22,733 bases of DNA from contig CAZFZB010000039.1 in assembly GCA_964523415.1 (NCBI GenBank), positions 1 through 22,733 of the forward strand. The letters run 5' to 3'. Under the pieces are notes generated by a model. The model saw only the letters and a program-made list of their open reading frames with translations. It was not told where the DNA came from and did not search any database. The DNA comes from M0108 sp964523415. GTDB taxonomy: Bacteria > Pseudomonadota > Gammaproteobacteria > Chromatiales > Chromatiaceae. The position numbers and the translations under genes were made by a program. Positions 21,792-22,733 of the stretch are shown piece by piece (within the stretch, counting starts at the first letter, position 1; every line of letters begins with the position of its first letter).

Positions 21792-22064
21792 TCCCGGCCG
21801 CTAATGGCCCCCTGCTGGCACCGGCTGCCGGGCCTTCCCACTCAGCCAGTTCTGCCCAGGTCCCCCTGGACATCCCCAAGCTGGATTCCCCTGGGATTTT
21901 GCCCTCCCCATCGTCAGAGGTCATGAGCCTGGTAACCTGCATCCTGCCGGGTTTGGTGCCAGGCGCAGCTTGACCAGGCTACTCCGCCTTGCCTAACTGG
22001 GGATGATCCGATGCTCGGATCTGCAAATTCGCAATGCCTTAACCCCTTCATCCCATTTAGAATG
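21792..22064. other. Intergenic stretch, no feature seen
   Basis: No open frame with a ribosome binding site or recognisable product was found on either strand. A small hairpin CCCATT-TAG-AATGGG (22052-22066) touches the left end of the repeat element that follows. Confidence 0.4.
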
Positions 22065-22234
22065 GGCTATGTCTGCGTTAGCTGTGGCGGCCGATAGGCG
22101 CCTGATAGGCCATGGGTTGCCGCGAAACGGTCGTAGGCGCCCGGCTTGCCGGCGCTACAACGCCGACGCCAGTTGAGCGCGGGCAAGCCACGCGCCTTGT
22201 ACGGGCAAAGCCAAAACATAACGCAGACAAAGCC
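22065..22234. mobile_element. Candidate 170-bp MITE-like element with 16-bp terminal inverted repeats
   Basis: GGCTATGTCTGCGTTA (22065-22080) and the reverse complement of 22219-22234 (GGCTTTGTCTGCGTTA) agree at 15 of 16 positions. The element between them is non-coding and rich in palindromes. Short non-coding DNA with matched inverted ends is the form of a miniature inverted-repeat transposable element. No flanking target-site duplication is visible and no other copy is in the window, so mobility is unproven. The parent transposase family cannot be named. Confidence 0.42.
22133..22196. repeat. Pair of inverted REP-like palindromes (BIME-like)
   Basis: The first unit (22133-22161) reads GTAGGCGCCCGGCTTGCC then GGCGCTACAAC; its arms GTAG-GCGCC-CGGC and GCCGGCGC-TAC pair with two bulges. 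The second (22172-22196) is in the opposite orientation; its reverse complement contains GGCGCGTGGCTTGCCCGCGC, matching the first unit at 17 of 20 positions, followed by TCAAC. A 5' GTAG head, a GC-rich imperfect palindrome and opposed pairs are the marks of REP/BIME sequences. Confidence 0.45.
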
Positions 22235-22543
22235 TTTTGGTTTGCCTCGACTTCAACCCTACCCACGATCTGGTGTTGACCGAGCCGGAGGCTTGTGCGC
22301 CGCTTACCAGTGTGGGCAGTGACTGCGCGGTGTTCGCACCATCGTTGCAGACATGCCCACCGCGATGTTCCCCGATCGTCAAGGGTGCCCGGGCGACAAC
22401 CCTAAAACCGCTATGTGGGAATACCTGAAAACATTCCGGGTTTGGGACCGATAAATGCATCCAGCACAACCTGCTGATTACTGTGGCACCGGATGGGTAT
22501 TTGAAGAGGGTGGGGTCTTAGAAGGGGAAACGGAGGGCAAGAT
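22235..22543. other. Intergenic stretch before the DUF4160 gene
   Basis: No gene could be supported. An open plus-strand frame (22237-22428) has many Pro and Cys residues but no ribosome binding site and no family resemblance. This may be a decayed coding sequence or plain spacer. Confidence 0.35.
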
Positions 22544-22733
22544 ATGCCAACCATCAGTATGTTCTATGGCATCATCATACAAATGTATTGGGATGAGCAT
22601 GCGCCTCCCCATTTTCATGCGATTTATGGTGAGTTCAAGGCGAGCGTGGATATCCGGGCCTTAACCATCATGGAAGGCGATCTCCCACGTCGTGCCATTC
22701 AACTCGTTCTGGACTGGGCCGAGTTGCATCAGC
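22544..22733 (+). CDS. DUF4160 domain protein, cut by the window end
   Basis: The first 63 residues are visible: MPTISMFYGIIIQMYWDEHA..., continuing with PPHFHAIYGEFKASVDI and ending in LPRRAIQLVLDWAELHQ. The order of MFYGI-I(I/R)-MY, the HAPPHFHA motif and the late RRA-L-V-DWAELH is diagnostic of DUF4160, a small family of about 80-100 residues. GGAGG lies 8 nt before the ATG. These proteins are commonly followed by a DUF2442 partner and the pairs have been suggested to behave like toxin-antitoxin modules; the function is not established. The downstream partner, if any, is outside the window. The position next to a repeat element fits an accessory locus. Confidence 0.9.
   Translation, partial: MPTISMFYGIIIQMYWDEHAPPHFHAIYGEFKASVDIRALTIMEGDLPRRAIQLVLDWAELHQ

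Noticed and set aside
22237..22428. Short Cys/Pro-rich frame considered as an IS66-type transposase remnant
   Set aside because: No transposase motif could be matched in any frame, so the resemblance is too vague to claim.
1..22733. CRISPR arrays, tRNA or rRNA genes
   Set aside because: No regularly spaced repeats, cloverleaf or rRNA-like segments were seen on reading through either strand.

Overview
The window looks like a scaffold from a GC-rich gammaproteobacterium, most plausibly a member of the Chromatiales or a relative. This rests on the gammaproteobacterial tgt/yajC/secD/secF gene set, on a phasin beside a glycogen-debranching enzyme (polyhydroxyalkanoate plus glycogen storage), and on a YbhGFSR-type exporter very close in domain pattern to the enterobacterial one. 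The assignment is inference. Two runs of exactly 100 N (11385-11484 and 14846-14945) are assembly gaps, and both fall inside genes.

Layout. 1-920: a possible gene end, a two-way terminator, an unlisted 44-residue membrane protein on the minus strand (149-283) and about 630 bp with no convincing gene. 921-3678: carbon storage, a minus-strand phasin and a plus-strand glgX, divergent from a shared 268-bp intergenic region. The phasin promoter there carries two tandem 17-bp TGCA-rich repeats resembling PhaR operators. 3782-7998: a minus-strand series of stress-type genes: cold-shock protein, zinc-type alcohol dehydrogenase/quinone reductase, small heat-shock protein, a four-S1-domain RNA-binding protein and MsrA. 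The hsp20 leader can fold into a hairpin over its ribosome binding site that matches the ROSE RNA-thermometer pattern, including the U-U-G-C-U strand opposite A-G-G-A.

8131-9952: a HAD phosphatase whose end overlaps tgt (queuosine tRNA modification). 10077-16191: a minus-strand block between tgt and yajC, which in most gammaproteobacteria are adjacent. It encodes a membrane-bound diguanylate cyclase with a periplasmic haem-binding DUF3365 domain, two ABC-2 permeases, a double-NBD ATPase and a HlyD-type adaptor. The gene order of the last four (read 5' to 3') is that of E. coli ybhG-ybhF-ybhS-ybhR.

16355-19629: yajC, secD, secF, the accessory part of the Sec translocase. 19758-21164: a CNNM/CorC-type membrane protein with CBS domains. 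21298-21750: a short secreted RlpA-like protein with a probable TTG start. 21751-22543: non-coding, but holding a possible 170-bp non-autonomous element bounded by 16-bp inverted repeats and enclosing a pair of inverted REP-like palindromes. 22544 to the end: the 5' part of a DUF4160 protein.

Most of the genes are conserved families. The more notable items are regulatory or structural: the hsp20 thermometer candidate, the phasin operator, the C-terminal CxxC micro-protein, the split tgt/yajC cluster and the MITE/BIME-like element.
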